Of a stretch of DNA of 64,000 nucleotides, positions 45,396-55,987 are shown piece by piece. The position numbers and the translations under genes were made by a program. Below the pieces are notes generated by a model. That model did no database searches. It was not told the DNA's origin and was given only the letters and a program-made list of their open reading frames with translations. Position 1 is the first letter of the stretch, and each line of letters begins with the position of its first letter. The stretch is from the NCBI GenBank assembly GCA_009767595.1, contig VSDK01011352.1, positions 268,989 to 332,988 of the forward strand, in the 5' to 3' direction. The DNA is from Symbiodinium kawagutii. Lineage: Eukaryota > Sar > Dinophyceae > Suessiales > Symbiodiniaceae.

Positions 45396-45481
45396 GTGGT
45401 TCTGAGTAAACAACCCTAAAGAAATGGCTGGTTTATCAATATGGGATGATTTGGGGGTACCCCTATTCTGAGAAACCACCA
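45396..45481. mobile_element. Short inverted-repeat element, TGGTGGTTTCTCAA family
   Basis: The left end is worn (GTGGTTCTGAG). The interior GGCTGGTTTATCAATATGGG and the right end GGGGGTACCCCTATTCTGAG with AAACCACCA are clear, followed by TA. Confidence 0.6.
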
Positions 45482-45489
45482 TACATCTG

Positions 45490-46560
45490 TATTTGTTGAT
45501 GTACATGAAACATATCAATATATGATATAGTTTGCAAGACCTACACAACTTCTATACATCAAGAATTGGCACATATATGTACATATATATATGTGACTAT
45601 ATAGAGATTTGCTTACATATTGATTTACATTAATACATATGATACTTATGCAGTATACATACTTGTATTTACACACATGATGGTGGCTTGTTCAACTTTG
45701 CCATAGTCTCTGGCTTGGAGAGTATCTGCAATTTACTCATGGGGAAGCCACTCTGTTTTGATTGGCACCAAGTGCTGGAACGAAAAAATGGCTCGCTGAT
45801 CCAGTCTCAGTGCTCACAGTGATTTGATTCGCCTGGTAGTTCCGAGGGGCTCAACCATGGCTCTGCTGTCGGGATGGTTGCTGTTACAAGGGGTTAAAAT
45901 CATTAACGGTTATCAACCAATTATATATTGATCACATTTGATCGCCGTCATTCTTCCGGGTATTTCCATGTATTTGCCATGATTGTAAAATGGTACGGTT
46001 AATGATCAACTGTTGGTGACGGCAACTCCTATCTACTTTATTGCCAACCAGCTACTTGCACAAGGGTTTTGTACTCAGGATAGAACTAAAGAACAAAAAG
46101 ATGCACAAGTTGTATCAAGTTATATCGTATTTTTTTGAGATGCATGAGGATACAAGTCTCTACAGGGATGAGGGTTGGATCATTTTATGGGATGGTTGTT
46201 GGGGTCCTGTTATTTTTGGACACGTCAAAAAAGAGTCAAGTCAACCGGTGGATGCGTACAAAAACACGCACAATATACTCATGTGATATCAGAAATGCAT
46301 GTACAGTAGATGTAAATAGATAGAACAGTCTGGCCAACAAACAAATGGTGGATTTCCCAGACTAAAAAGAGCCGAAAACAACCCTGTGGATGGTAACCCT
46401 GTGGTAACCCCAAAGAAACATCCGAGACAAACAACTCCCAAATCATCCAGTTTACCAACCATCTATAGTAACAAAATGTAACAAACCAACCATAACTTGG
46501 GAGCTCCCTATGGCGTGACCGCAAGGCCATCATTTCTGGATGACCCTGTGGCTCTGATGA
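45490..46560. other. Gene-free AT-rich stretch
   Basis: 45490-45680 is rich in ATATAT and CATATG words. 46340-46500 contains a scrambled relative of the TGGTGGTTTCTCAA family (CCAAATCATCCAGTTTACC, ACAAACCAACCATAACTTGG). No exon seen. Confidence 0.4.
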
Positions 46561-46868
46561 TCTCCCAGGCCTCTTCAGCTGGCTTTGTCCATGAAGGAGC
46601 AAACGACCACTGGCTGAGCCCAGGGACATGGGCGCCGCTGTTGCGACGTTTCGGTGCTGTTGCAGGCCATTGGTTGGTGGCGTTGTACGACTTGCAACAC
46701 CACTGGTTGGGCGGTTGGTTGGTTGGGCAGTTGGTTGGTTGCTGTCAGGTTATTTCGTGCTGCTTGGCACATTTTTTTTTTGATGCAGGGGAACCCTTCA
46801 ATTCAACTGGGAATGATCAATTTCGAAGAACCAGTAGAGTTGGGCAATGCTTTGACAGGGGTGCATAG

Positions 46869-46901
46869 CGTTGTTTGAATGCTCAGCAGCTTCAGCTAGA
46901 G
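46869..46901 (+). CDS. Weak candidate exon (11 codons)
   Basis: Frame RCLNAQQLQLE ends at a GC donor (GCGCAACAC) in phase 0. The acceptor would be CATAG followed by C, which breaks the AG|G habit. A second helical-looking piece (LQLALSMKEQ, about 46576-46605) lies 270 bases upstream, also with an imperfect phase. Listed because composition fits, not because the ends are good. Confidence 0.28.
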
Positions 46902-46999
46902 GCGCAACACGTTGGGTGGGCTCCAAGTGCATGGGCGGAACTCAGAACTGGGTAGAACTGGGCAGAGCTGGCTGTCAGAAAGGCAGTGACATGGCCTCA

Positions 47000-48340
47000 G
47001 GATGCACCTTTTGGGTTTCCACCCTCAAGCATCTCACTTCCATTATGTTGGGGACCTTCACCTGTCAAACACATGGGTTAAGGATGGTCAAAGATGGTTA
47101 AAGGATGTTAAAGGATGGTTTGCAGTTGTTGGGTCGGCTTTAAGATTGGTTGGTCTCTTGGTTACTTGATTGGATTGGGTTGGTTGGTTTGTTGGTAGGG
47201 AGGGGATCACGGAAGGGACACCAAATTGTACTAATTCGCTTAAGTCACTGACTTTACCATTGGCCTGAGATCCTTGGAAAGCAGCATCGACAGCACTTAA
47301 TTAAAGCGCTGTGCCATTGCAAAGCAATGCATAGCCTGCATATGTCCAGTTCGTAGTAGTCAGGATGCATTGAGCACACACACTTCCATATCTTTCATAA
47401 ATGCATGTACAAACATAATAAGAAAATCAAATTTGCTTTCTTGAGGGGCCGCTTGCGTATTTTCACGAACTGGACGCTAATTGGGGGTGCCTGGCTAGCG
47501 GCTGGCTTAGCGCCTCCAAGCTGCAATTAAATCAAACAGATGTGAGTCCCAACTGAAGTGAAGCAGGCTGAATTGAAACAGTCCTTTGGATGGCAAGTTT
47601 GATGACTCTCACTTGGCCAGAACCTATTTGGATGCCGGATTCAAAACCAGTAACTATTCATTGTTCAGAGTACTCATTCCCCATCAAAGTTGATTTCAAT
47701 GCATTTACTGGTGGCCACCACAATTATGGGCATTTCTTCTATTACATTTGGTGGCCAGAAAATCAAGTACCGGCAATGACTGTTCTGTAATAAATCTTGC
47801 CACCACACTGGTGAATGGTTTCAGCCGCCGCATGAAGAGCACGACATTTCTCCAGCCCGTTTTGAGCATGCAGAATAATGTGGTGCCGATCATAGTAAAC
47901 ACATCCGACAAAACAATGGATTTACTATTAAGTTGGAGTAGAATGGGAGTTGTAACTATCTACTATTATGTTGGAGTACAATGGATTGACTATTACTAAT
48001 ATTACTATTTACTATCATAGTAATTTTATTGACGGTAGTTGGAGTAGATAACTATCATGTTTTTGTAGTGGAGCTTCCAAAAAATGTTGAATGACATTTG
48101 CATTTATTTTGGATGCTCCACTACCAAAACAACCCCGGGAGAAAAAAAAAGACACCCGTCAATACATCGCAGCATTGATGGATCAGCATGACCTCGCTGG
48201 AACCCACTGTCAGACTGGGACGTTTCACTAAGGTACTGAATTGAATTGATTCGCTGAACTTGCTTGGTGCCGAACATTGGCACAAGCAGTGCCCTCAATC
48301 GACAGCGTAAAAAATGGCCTGGAATACCTGGATGTGTTGC
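47000..48340. other. Gene-free stretch
   Basis: GGATGGTTAAAGGATG words (47075-47120) and GGTTGGTTTGTTGG follow the weak exon. 47930-48060 has TATTACTATTTACTATC words. No array, element or exon with good ends. Frame SVKNGLEYLDVLLEIG near 48300 is open but lacks an acceptor. Confidence 0.35.
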
Positions 48341-48342
48341 TG

Positions 48343-48440
48343 GAAATAGGGGTATACCGATACCCCCAGTTGTCATCCAATACAATGCATTTTGACAATA
48401 AACCATTTTTTTTCGGGTTCCCTATATTGAGAAACCACCA
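48343..48440. mobile_element. Short inverted-repeat element, TGGTGGTTTCTCAA family (worn left end)
   Basis: AAATAGGGGTATACC..CCCCCAGTTGTCATCCA then ACAATAAACCATTTTTTTTC and the right end CCCTATATTGAGAAACCACC. The left TGGTGGTTTCTC is missing. Right flank AAATGTGG. Confidence 0.55.
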
Positions 48441-48699
48441 AATGTGGAACCACCCAGACAAACAATGATGAACACAATGCACTGGTTGAACTTGATGATG
48501 CATGCACGTTGCCAGGAAATCCTTGAACGGCTGCATGTTTATACAAATCCCACTCTTGGGCCACGTTTTCATGAGATTCCACCACATTAGACATATCTGA
48601 GAGGTGGCATTGTTATATAAACATGATGTCATGTTCATTCGCATGCAAGATATCGCTGTCGCCCGTTCGAGCCAATTGTGATCCACAACCCGTGACCCA

Positions 48700-50300
48700 T
48701 GGAAACCTACTGCTATCTAAATCTATTTCCGGCTATCAGGAATTGCCTCGCGATCGGAAGCGTTGATGTAATCTATTCGTTCCATGGCTCCGGATCCTGA
48801 GGCGCAGAGTCTCTCACTCAACAATTTCACATGTGCCAAGCCATGTGGGAACCAATGGGCCCCACCAAAAAATCATGATTTTACCAGAAAACCATTGGTA
48901 TACATACTACTACTTTGGGGACATACGACATTGCTATCATGATTTGGTACCACTACTTTGGCACATACAGACATATCGCAAGCAATCCACAAGTTCGTTT
49001 GGATGTTTAATGCTGGCTGTCGGCTAGGAGGGAGCCAAAGAGCCAGGGGTATCCCGCTCTACCCTTCGGGGAGCCAGTTGGAGCTACCAGGAGTGCCTTA
49101 ACCAAATTGGTAGTAATGTCATGTGCGTGGTGTCGAATCTTGGAACATTCACCCTGTAGTGCTCCAAACTTCGGCATGGTGCCAGCAAGCCCTGTAGTAT
49201 GTTGCTGCTGAACAAACCATAAGTTCACAAGTCACGAAATTTTGTCATGGTTCATACAGGTTCATGAGGTCGGTTTGTTGCTCGTAGATAGGGAGTAACG
49301 GTAATCTGCAGTCGTAATCAAGAATTTGATGATGCCAACAATGTTTGATCTGGCATAATGCAAACCTCAACCATTCATACAGGTCCATCGTTGAAGGTGA
49401 CGGAGGTCACCAACTGCAGCTCACAGGGGTTTACCGGTCGGTCCACGCCAGCATCCTCGACATCCCTCGTTGGGGAATCCCGCTGGCTGAAAGATGACCA
49501 TTTTCATCGGGAGACTTCGGAGGTTCGCTGCACAGTGGCTAGACTTCGGTCGTAGGATTCCACAACTCGCATCAGCGGAAGCGGAGACGGGACACCGCAA
49601 CTCACAGGACCCCGAAATCCCCTTCCGGTTTGGCGCAGCCGTTGCTCCACAGCTCTGCGGCAGAGCATGGAGGCTGATCAGGCGGGTGAAGGGTTCCCCA
49701 CGACTTGACATGGGCTCCTTGCCACCCCAGGCACTGAACATCCCGAAAATGTATGAAAATGATTTAAAATGATTGAACAAGTCCAGAGTCCAGGATCAAA
49801 ATCCTCGATACATCTGCGGGGCATGGCGTCGTTTGTACACAGCAATGTCAGAAATGGGATGATGCACAGTTGCGGGGAGGGGTTTATTGATCGAAATCGG
49901 ACAACTTTCACAACAGAATCCACCATGTGTGCTTCCCGGACATACAAGCTGGTTGTCCCTAGGCAAGCTACGGTAGCTAGAAGTTGTGACTGAAGCGAGT
50001 TGATCAACCGCTGCGTAACTGGACGAAGCACTTTTGGATCGGGGTCTATCCTAAGATCAGTGGGTGCTCCTTGCACTTTGGCTCCATGTCAGTGTGCACA
50101 TCCATTCCACTTTTTTCTGCGCCAATGGAACGAGATAAGATAAGTTTAGCATAGTTTAACCAACTTCGCTATCTACCTGCTACCTACTTTGGAAAGGCTG
50201 GAAGAACTGAATGGAAGTTTAAGATATGTGAATATCATACGAATGATACTCATATGAATGTGACCTCTTTGATTCAGGACCTACAAGAACTGATCATTTG
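48700..50300. other. Gene-free stretch with a dispersed repeat
   Basis: 49019-49100 (GGGAGCCA, TATCCCGCT, GGAGCTACCAGGAG) is a diverged relative of 61740-61815. 49494-49770 is open on both strands with no recognisable product. A GTGACGGAGGTCACC palindrome lies at 49397. No exon with acceptable ends. Confidence 0.4.
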
Positions 50301-50303
50301 GTT

Positions 50304-50400
50304 GGTTTCTCAAAATAGAGGACCCCCCAAGTCATCCTTGTTTAATCATTTACAGCCATAAACCAACCATAAAACTCTGGGGATTCCCTCGGGTTCCCTA
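50304..50400. mobile_element. Short inverted-repeat element, TGGTGGTTTCTCAA family
   Basis: GGTTTCTCAAAATAGAGGAC, then CCCCCAAGTCATCC, AACCAACCATAA and GGGGATTCCC. The right GAGAAACC end is absent; a copy of the other family begins immediately after it at 50403. Confidence 0.55.
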
Positions 50401-50402
50401 TA

Positions 50403-50528
50403 TGGCAACGGGTCAAAACCCTTAGTCCCCCAGGTCCCCAGCTCATCAACCATTATTGTCCCTACTATTACTATTGTTGGCTATTATCCCCTATAAACTT
50501 GGTTGGTTAATATTGACCCAGCTCGCCA
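50403..50528. mobile_element. Complete inverted-repeat element, TGGCGAGCTGGGTCA family (reverse orientation)
   Basis: Left TGGCAACGGGTCA and right TGACCCAGCTCGCCA are inverted repeats. TA lies outside both ends. The interior is the complement of the copies at 14.5 and 55.6 kb (CCCCCAGGTCCCC, ATTATCCCC). The best-preserved member of the family here. Confidence 0.7.
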
Positions 50529-50673
50529 TATATAGCTGGTATATCCCCTATAGTTTCTAGTTACTGTATCATCCCCTATTATTGTCCATTATAACCAGCC
50601 ATTGGTTGGTCAATCTTGACCCATGGCCATATTGAGAAACCAGCATTTTTGGTGCTGCGCTGGGACGGCGCAG

Positions 50674-50749
50674 GGCTTGGGCTTCTCGGATGCTGCGTTG
50701 CAGCTGGGTGCTGCCTTGGTCGCAACGCTGATCCTCTGGCAATGTTGGG
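50674..50749 (+). CDS. Candidate exon with hydrophobic helix
   Basis: After GGCGCAG|G the frame reads GLGFSDAALQLGAALVATLI then LWQCW. About 18 consecutive mostly hydrophobic residues (AALQLGAALVATLILW) could be a membrane helix, unlike all other candidate exons. A GA donor (GAGCCCGGG) follows at 50750. The first 26 bases closely match the DNA at 2505 inside the first exon (GGCTTGGG..TCTCGG.TGCTGCG). Confidence 0.38.
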
Positions 50750-51452
50750 GAGCCCGGGGTGGGTCCCGGTGGGGTCGCCAGCCCGAGGCGTGGATCGAGG
50801 AGGGGAAAATGTTAGGTCAGAGATGGTGCTGGGTCAAGGTTAACCAAGCAATAGTAGGGAAAACATGGGAAAAACATGGAAAAACAATGGTGAATGATGG
50901 GAAAAACGATGGTGAATTATATTGTTAATGATGGGAAAACAGCCATATTGTGAAATGTCAAGAAGTAGCCTTTGAATAGTATCCAGTCGTTGAGACGATC
51001 AATGGTTGATTCTAGCCACTAATTTGAGAAGCACCCATATGTTGAAATATTGAACATTCCGGGGGGCAGATTTGAAAATGTTCAGTAGAATCTTCAATCT
51101 TTCCAGAGCTTGCCTTGGAATTGCTTTGTTTGTCAGCCTGTGCACAGGTTGCACTGAAACATCTCTACTTTCTACTTCGTACCAATACCTGCTACGTAGT
51201 ATTAGCTCGCTTCCTATCAATTAGTACGTAATTACGCATCAGCTATTGACCGTGAACCACCATGACCATCATCACCAGTTGATCAACAGGCATTGACATA
51301 CCATTAACATCTATTAAAGCACATCACATTTAGCCATCAGTTTATCATCAATGAACCATCATTAACATCTATTAACCACATCTAACCATCAGTTTATCAC
51401 TGACCATCATGAACCATCCTTCATCATCGGATAGGCTACCAGCACGCCCCAG

Positions 51453-51512
51453 GCTGGTCCTGGCGAAGGGGCCGTTTCAATGGCGCCAAAGAGCGTGACT
51501 GGGTTACCGCAG
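51453..51512 (+). CDS. Weak candidate exon (60 bases)
   Basis: A GC-rich segment between CCCCAG|G and the canonical-looking donor GTGAGGGCA. It is 60 bases long and open in phase 0 (AGPGEGAVSMAPKSVTGLPQ), but the peptide is not helical. Preceded by dense CATCTAACCATC words and followed by GGCTGGTTGGTTATA, the usual exon setting here. Confidence 0.4.
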
Positions 51513-51702
51513 GTGAGGGCAGGGCCAAGGGCTGTTGATCAGCACATATCTGGCTGGTTGGTTATACTCGTTGGTGGTTATAACCAATGATGGTTAATAA
51601 GAGGGGACAATACCCGCAACAATAGTGGTTAAACAGGTTAAACAGCTACTGGTTGGTGGTTTCAGTCACATTTTGATTGTTTTCCCTAGTGGTTATTAAG
51701 AA

Positions 51703-51754
51703 TTGGTTGGTTGACGAGCATATTTTTCATAGGGGTGGTTCAACCACCAACCAG
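51703..51754. mobile_element. About 55-base hairpin element, copy 2
   Basis: TTGGTTGGTTGACGAGCATA..CATAGGGGTGGTTCAACCACCAACCAG, matching copy 1 in arms and the GGTGGTTCAACCACC core. Confidence 0.7.
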
Positions 51755-51759
51755 AAATG

Positions 51760-52335
51760 TAGCCCCATCAAAATGTATCAACCATTCACAACTCCTTGGG
51801 TAGTGCTTAACAAGCCAATAGGATCCATTAGGTAGTGTATCAACCTATTAGCTTGATCAGCACCATCAACCATTGGGCAGTGCTTAGCAAGCCAATAGGT
51901 TGTCATGAAAACCATGTCAGTCAATGACACCCTTGTGGCTTGGTTGAAATTTGATCCCCAGATCTAGGGACAGCCGTGTGGGTTGAGATTGACATAGATT
52001 GCCATGTGTTCTCGCCCCCTCACCATCACAAGTCTCCAGTAGGACTTTGTTGGGAAACTATTGGACCACTCTCCAGGTGTTGGCAATGCTGAGTGACGAC
52101 GGCCATTCTTTTCCAAGAAAATAAGCATACTGGTTGAAGATTTTTGGCTTCCAAGGGATCGGTTACCAGAATGTAATGTCATGTGCAGCCTAGTGGAAAT
52201 CTTTGTCACACCTGGGAATCTCAAGATGAGCCAGCATCCTGATTTATCAAGTTGACTCTTTTTGTAGCCGCGCATCCAGCACGAACCATTCTAGCAACCC
52301 AAAATCAGACACTGCCAGAGTGTGATCTACTTCCC
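51760..52335. other. Gene-free stretch
   Basis: Words CAACCATT..GGGTAGTGCTTA.CAAGCCAATAGG recur at 51790-51830 and 51868-51900. Otherwise no exon, array or element. Confidence 0.35.
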
Positions 52336-52340
52336 AACAT

Positions 52341-52463
52341 GGTGGTTTGTCAAGTCATAGGAGGCCCCCTCAGTTATCATCCTTCATATCTAAAACCATT
52401 TATAGGTAATAAACGTAATAAACCAACCATAACTTTGGGGTCCCCAAACTGTCTTGAGAAACG
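52341..52463. mobile_element. Short inverted-repeat element, TGGTGGTTTCTCAA family (diverged)
   Basis: GGTGGTTTGTCAAGTCATAG at the left, AATAAACCAACCATAACTTT inside, CTTGAGAAACGGCCC at the right. It shares the TTTGTCAAGTCATAGG variant left end with the copy at 53235, defining a subgroup. Confidence 0.55.
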
Positions 52464-52586
52464 GCCCAGTGAATGTGGTCGTTTTGTCAAGGGATGGGGC
52501 CTGTTCCATCTGAGGCCTATCGCCAAAGGCCGGGCAACACGAGGCGCCACTGGTGATCCATGGTTGACAAGTGGTTGGTTACCAAA

Positions 52587-52914
52587 TGGCGAGCTGGGTC
52601 AAGGCTTCAACCTACCAACCAGTGGTTAACTATAGCTGGTTGATGGTTAATAACAGGTGGATACATACCAACTATAATAGGCTATGGGTCAAGCAGTTAG
52701 CCATCAATAGCCATTTGGTTATATAACTAGCTGGTTGATGGTTGATAATAGGGGAGAAAAACCAACAGTAATAGGGGATATACCAGCTATACATGGCTAT
52801 GGGTCAAGCAATTAGCCATCAATAATGGCTTATGATAACCAACCCAATCATGGGGAAAACAATGGCTAATGATAGGGGAACCAGGGGGACTACGGGTGAA
52901 CTGACCCACTGCCA
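52587..52914. mobile_element. Composite of TGGCGAGCTGGGTCA-family copies
   Basis: Begins TGGCGAGCTGGGTCAAGG and ends TGACCCACTGCCA, but is about 330 bases and contains internal GGCTATGGGTCAAGCA..TTAGCCATCAATA phrases twice (52681 and 52797). Looks like nested or tandem copies. Confidence 0.55.
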
Positions 52915-52920
52915 AAGAGG

Positions 52921-52973
52921 TGGTTGGTTGACTTGCACATCAGTTTCAGAGGCGTGGTTCAACCATCAACCAG
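52921..52973. mobile_element. About 55-base hairpin element, copy 3
   Basis: TGGTTGGTTGACTTGCACAT..GGCGTGGTTCAACCATCAACCAG. One mismatch in the core palindrome. It directly follows the composite element. Confidence 0.65.
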
Positions 52974-53234
52974 ATATTGGTTGATGATTTGACTATGATC
53001 AATGCGCCAACGAGCCAAGGCACAAGAGCTTGGTTCATTTGGTTTCCATTTCTGACAAGTGTTTTGACTATTGTCAATGGTTGACAGTAACAAGAGCTTG
53101 TTGTGTATAGTCCGAGCACTTTGACTTGTCATTAGCAACCATTGATAAGAGTCGAAATTGAAAGGATGCCAGGATTAATTTTGATACCAGATTCATCAAG
53201 TGTTAACCACCAGGAAATTGTTGTTGATAACATG

Positions 53235-53337
53235 GGTGTTTGTCAAGTCATAGGGGACCCCTCTAATCATCCAGTGGGTTAACCATTTGAATAAATCAAC
53301 CAGAACTTCAGGGTACCTCTCATTCTGAGAAATCACC
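53235..53337. mobile_element. Short inverted-repeat element, TGGTGGTTTCTCAA family
   Basis: GGTGTTTGTCAAGTCATAGG, CCCTCTAATCATCCA, AATAAATCAACC, and right GGGTACCTCTCATTCTGAG followed by AAATCACC. Same subgroup as the copy at 52341. Confidence 0.6.
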
Positions 53338-53514
53338 GGGAATTAGTCTTAGAGTTGGTCATAGTTTACAATCCACTAATCATTAACCATTACAATCCCT
53401 TATACCCACCATATATGTATATACATTGTGGTTGTTTAAGCATTCTTATACCATTATTCACTATCTTTAACCATTATTGACGATTATTAACCATGATCAA
53501 TTACATCATTTTTA

Positions 53515-53725
53515 ACCACTATTAACTATTATTCACCACTATAATTCCCTATAAGCCCATTATGAACCACTATAATTCCCTAGAAGTCCATTATGAACCT
53601 CTATAATTCCCTATAAGCCCATTATGAACCACTATAATTCACTGTAAGCCCATCATGAACCACTATAATTCCCTGTAAGCCCATCATGAACCACTACAAT
53701 TCCCTATAAACCCTCTATAATCCCC
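53515..53725. repeat. 31-base tandem array (ACTATAATTCCCTATAAGCCC...)
   Basis: About six copies of a unit built as CCACTATAATTCCC, TATAAGCCCA and TTATGAA. Variants have CTGT or TAGAAG. It continues into CCCTATAACCCCC words just before the candidate exon at 53845. Confidence 0.85.
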
Positions 53726-53844
53726 TGTAAAACCATGGTTTTTCCCCTATAACCCCCTATCAAAACCACTATCAACTCACTATAACCCCCTCTGAGTGTC
53801 AACGATTTCCAGCTTTTGCTGGTGAATCAACTCATCTCCATGAG

Positions 53845-53868
53845 GCGGTGCTGCAGACCGAGCTTCAG
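53845..53868 (+). CDS. Short candidate exon (8 codons, phase 0)
   Basis: After CCATGAG|G the frame reads AVLQTELQ and a GC donor (GCAGTGGTC) follows. The frame is open on both sides (upstream ESTHLHE; downstream AVVIHGIG), so the true exon may be longer. Small but helical (Val2/Leu3, Leu7). Confidence 0.38.
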
Positions 53869-53909
53869 GCAGTGGTCATCCACGGGATCGGCCGCGGCCG
53901 GCCTAGGGT

Positions 53910-54840
53910 ATAGGATATATCTGCGGGGCATGACCCTTAAGGAATCGTTATATGACCATATAGGCTATAGTTAAGGTATATAACCATATGATATATGATT
54001 ATATGTTGTCTTCGGGTTACTCCAAGGAATCATTATAGGCGATATCCAAAGGGTGTAACCACTTTGACCATTATTACCATGGTCGACCATTATTAATGGT
54101 GATTCAATGGTGTGAACCAGTATCGACATGATTGATGACTTTCAACAATGTGACACGACTACACATTGACACTAATACAGAACCATACAGAGGGAACAAT
54201 AGAGCGTCAAACATTAAGAAATAGAGTATTAACAATACGGCATTAACCATCGACGATTGGGAGCAACCCTTTGACCATGGGGTACAACCAAGAACAATAG
54301 GTGACTAAACAAACATACATTTCTGAAGAATTCGTAACGGTATTGGTTATTAACCCCACGAAGGCCATAGGCACGATAACAACCAGGCATACTGGGCTGG
54401 GGCCGATGCATGTAGTTATTTACAATAGTTGACTTATACATCCTGGTTCCCTAAAGCCCTAACCCCATGGCTGAGAGCGGTTAGAAAAGGAGTTGCTTCA
54501 CCCGTTGTGGTTGATAATGCTTGGTTGATGTAATGTTTGAAGATTCGCGGTGGAAAAACACCAATAACAGCAGGGATTTCAGCTCCAGACTGTGCTCCTC
54601 ACCCAGAAATGCGCCTGCAGTACCAACGTGTGCATTTTGGTACACACATACAGAGATACAAAAAGGATACATAGAGATACATGCACATTGAATTCTCACA
54701 TACCGTGGGTATTCACTATATTCATTTAAGTGATATCCATATTTGGTGCATATTTGGTGAATATCATTACCTACATTTTTTTGGGGCCATATCCAACCAG
54801 ATCATCACCTCATCCACCCGGTGGGTTGGTCCTACAGATA
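53910..54840. other. Gene-free AT-rich stretch
   Basis: 53930-54060 repeats TATATGA and ATATAACCATA words. No element, array or exon found before the next exon, apart from CATATTTGGTG(C/A)ATAT repeats near 54738. Confidence 0.35.
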
Positions 54841-54866
54841 CCTCCCTCCCTCCTGGGATCCGCGAG

Positions 54867-54941
54867 GCCCGGCTGTTGGACTTGGAGCAGGAACTGCGCA
54901 ACGCCAAAGTCCGCGCCATGGACGCAGAGGCGCTGACCGTG
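54867..54941 (+). CDS. Candidate coiled-coil exon (21 or 25 codons, phase 0)
   Basis: After TCCGCGAG|G the frame reads ARLLDLEQELRNAKVRAMDA, then E and ALTV. Leu3, Leu6, Leu10 and Ala13 have exact 3-4-3 spacing. Two donors fit phase 0: GC (GCGCTGACC) at 54930 and GT (GTGCCGCGG) at 54942, twelve bases apart, so alternative use could add or skip four residues. Confidence 0.62.
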
Positions 54942-55464
54942 GTGCCGCGGCGGTCACCCGGGGGGTCCCCGGCAGCCCAGGGGTGGCCGGTGACATCTCC
55001 CCGTGGGTGGCTGGGCCTCAAGGGTTTGGCCGCATGAGTTTGTTGTTTTCCATGCCCAACTGATTTGGGGCTCGGAAATGTGATGTTCTGGTTTATTCCG
55101 TTGAGTTTCAAGTCCTTCAACCCAGACTTATTGTCGATCCATGTCAATCCCTTTCCATCCGTCCTGCTAATAGTATAAATAACGCTTATCAAAGAAGGAG
55201 CAGTTCCCCTGCTGCAGCATGATTTCAACTACAGTAGTCACTAGTAGTCACTGTCAGCTACCGTAAAGTATTACTGTAATTACATACTGTTGTAAACTAG
55301 TCGCTGTCAGCGGCTGTAAAGCATTGACCACTGCAAAGTGTCAACCACTTTAAGCTGCTCTTGATCTCGCCGCTATTGTTAACCATTGAAGATCAAGCGT
55401 GGGTATGCCCCCTGAGGCTGCAGGGATTCCCCCTTGTTGCTGGATGAACCTCGGTCACGGCGAG

Positions 55465-55513
55465 GCCAAATTAGAAGCGCAGCAGAAAGAGCTGCAGCGT
55501 TGCTCGTCGTTGG
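55465..55513 (+). CDS. Candidate coiled-coil exon (about 16 codons)
   Basis: After CGGCGAG|G the frame reads AKLEAQQKELQRCSSL. Leu3 and Leu10 are seven apart. The peptide QKELQRCSS resembles EEELQKCSN in the next exon, suggesting local exon duplication. End unclear: GT at 55514 (GTTTGGGGG) gives phase 1; another GT begins the element at 55541. Confidence 0.5.
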
Positions 55514-55541
55514 GTTTGGGGGTTGGAAAGCGATGGTCATG

Positions 55542-55664
55542 TGGCGAGCTGGGTCAATATTCACCAACCAATTTCATGGAGGATATAACCAACAAAACTA
55601 TAGAGAAAACAATGGTGAATGATAGGGGAACCAGGGGGACTCAGTGTGAACTGACCCACTGCCA
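55542..55664. mobile_element. Complete inverted-repeat element, TGGCGAGCTGGGTCA family
   Basis: Left TGGCGAGCTGGGTCAATATT, right GTGAACTGACCCACTGCCA, interior ATGATAGGGGAACCAGGGGG. It is preceded by ATG and followed by TGT, so the TA flank is not evident. It lies within about 30 bases of the possible exon end. Confidence 0.65.
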
Positions 55665-55948
55665 TGTTATTCTTACGACCCCATTGTGATCCTTTCTCTT
55701 TCAGCTATTATTCAACCTTCTCCAGGCTTATTGGGTTTCTATGATAAGTTATGGCGTATTGGGTTTCTATGGTTTCCCCACGCCTGATTGACCCACTACG
55801 ACCTTTGTCGCGGATCATGAAACCGAATTCATCACCACTTGTGAAAGAAGTGAAGTGGACTACCATAAAGATTGAGGGTTCTAATGGTGGAATACCTCAC
55901 AAGAGGATCGGGGATACCATGGGATACCGAGGTTTACGGCAAAGAGAG

Positions 55949-55987
55949 GAAGAGCTTCAGAAGTGCAGCAACTCCATCCACTTCGAG
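55949..55987 (+). CDS. Candidate coiled-coil exon (13 codons, phase 0)
   Basis: After AAGAGAG|G the frame reads EELQKCSNSIHFE with Leu3, Cys6 and Ile10, then a GC donor (GCTCTGTTC). The frame is open upstream (LRQRE), so an earlier acceptor may exist. Similar to part of the exon at 55465. Confidence 0.5.

Noticed and set aside
48277-48468. Frame containing SVKNGLEYLDVLLEIG
   Set aside because: Helical-looking, but there is no AG|G start in frame and the frame runs into an inverted-repeat element.
54767-55228. Minus-strand frame of 153 codons
   Set aside because: It overlaps the clear + strand coiled-coil exon at 54867 and has basic, low-complexity composition typical of a shadow.
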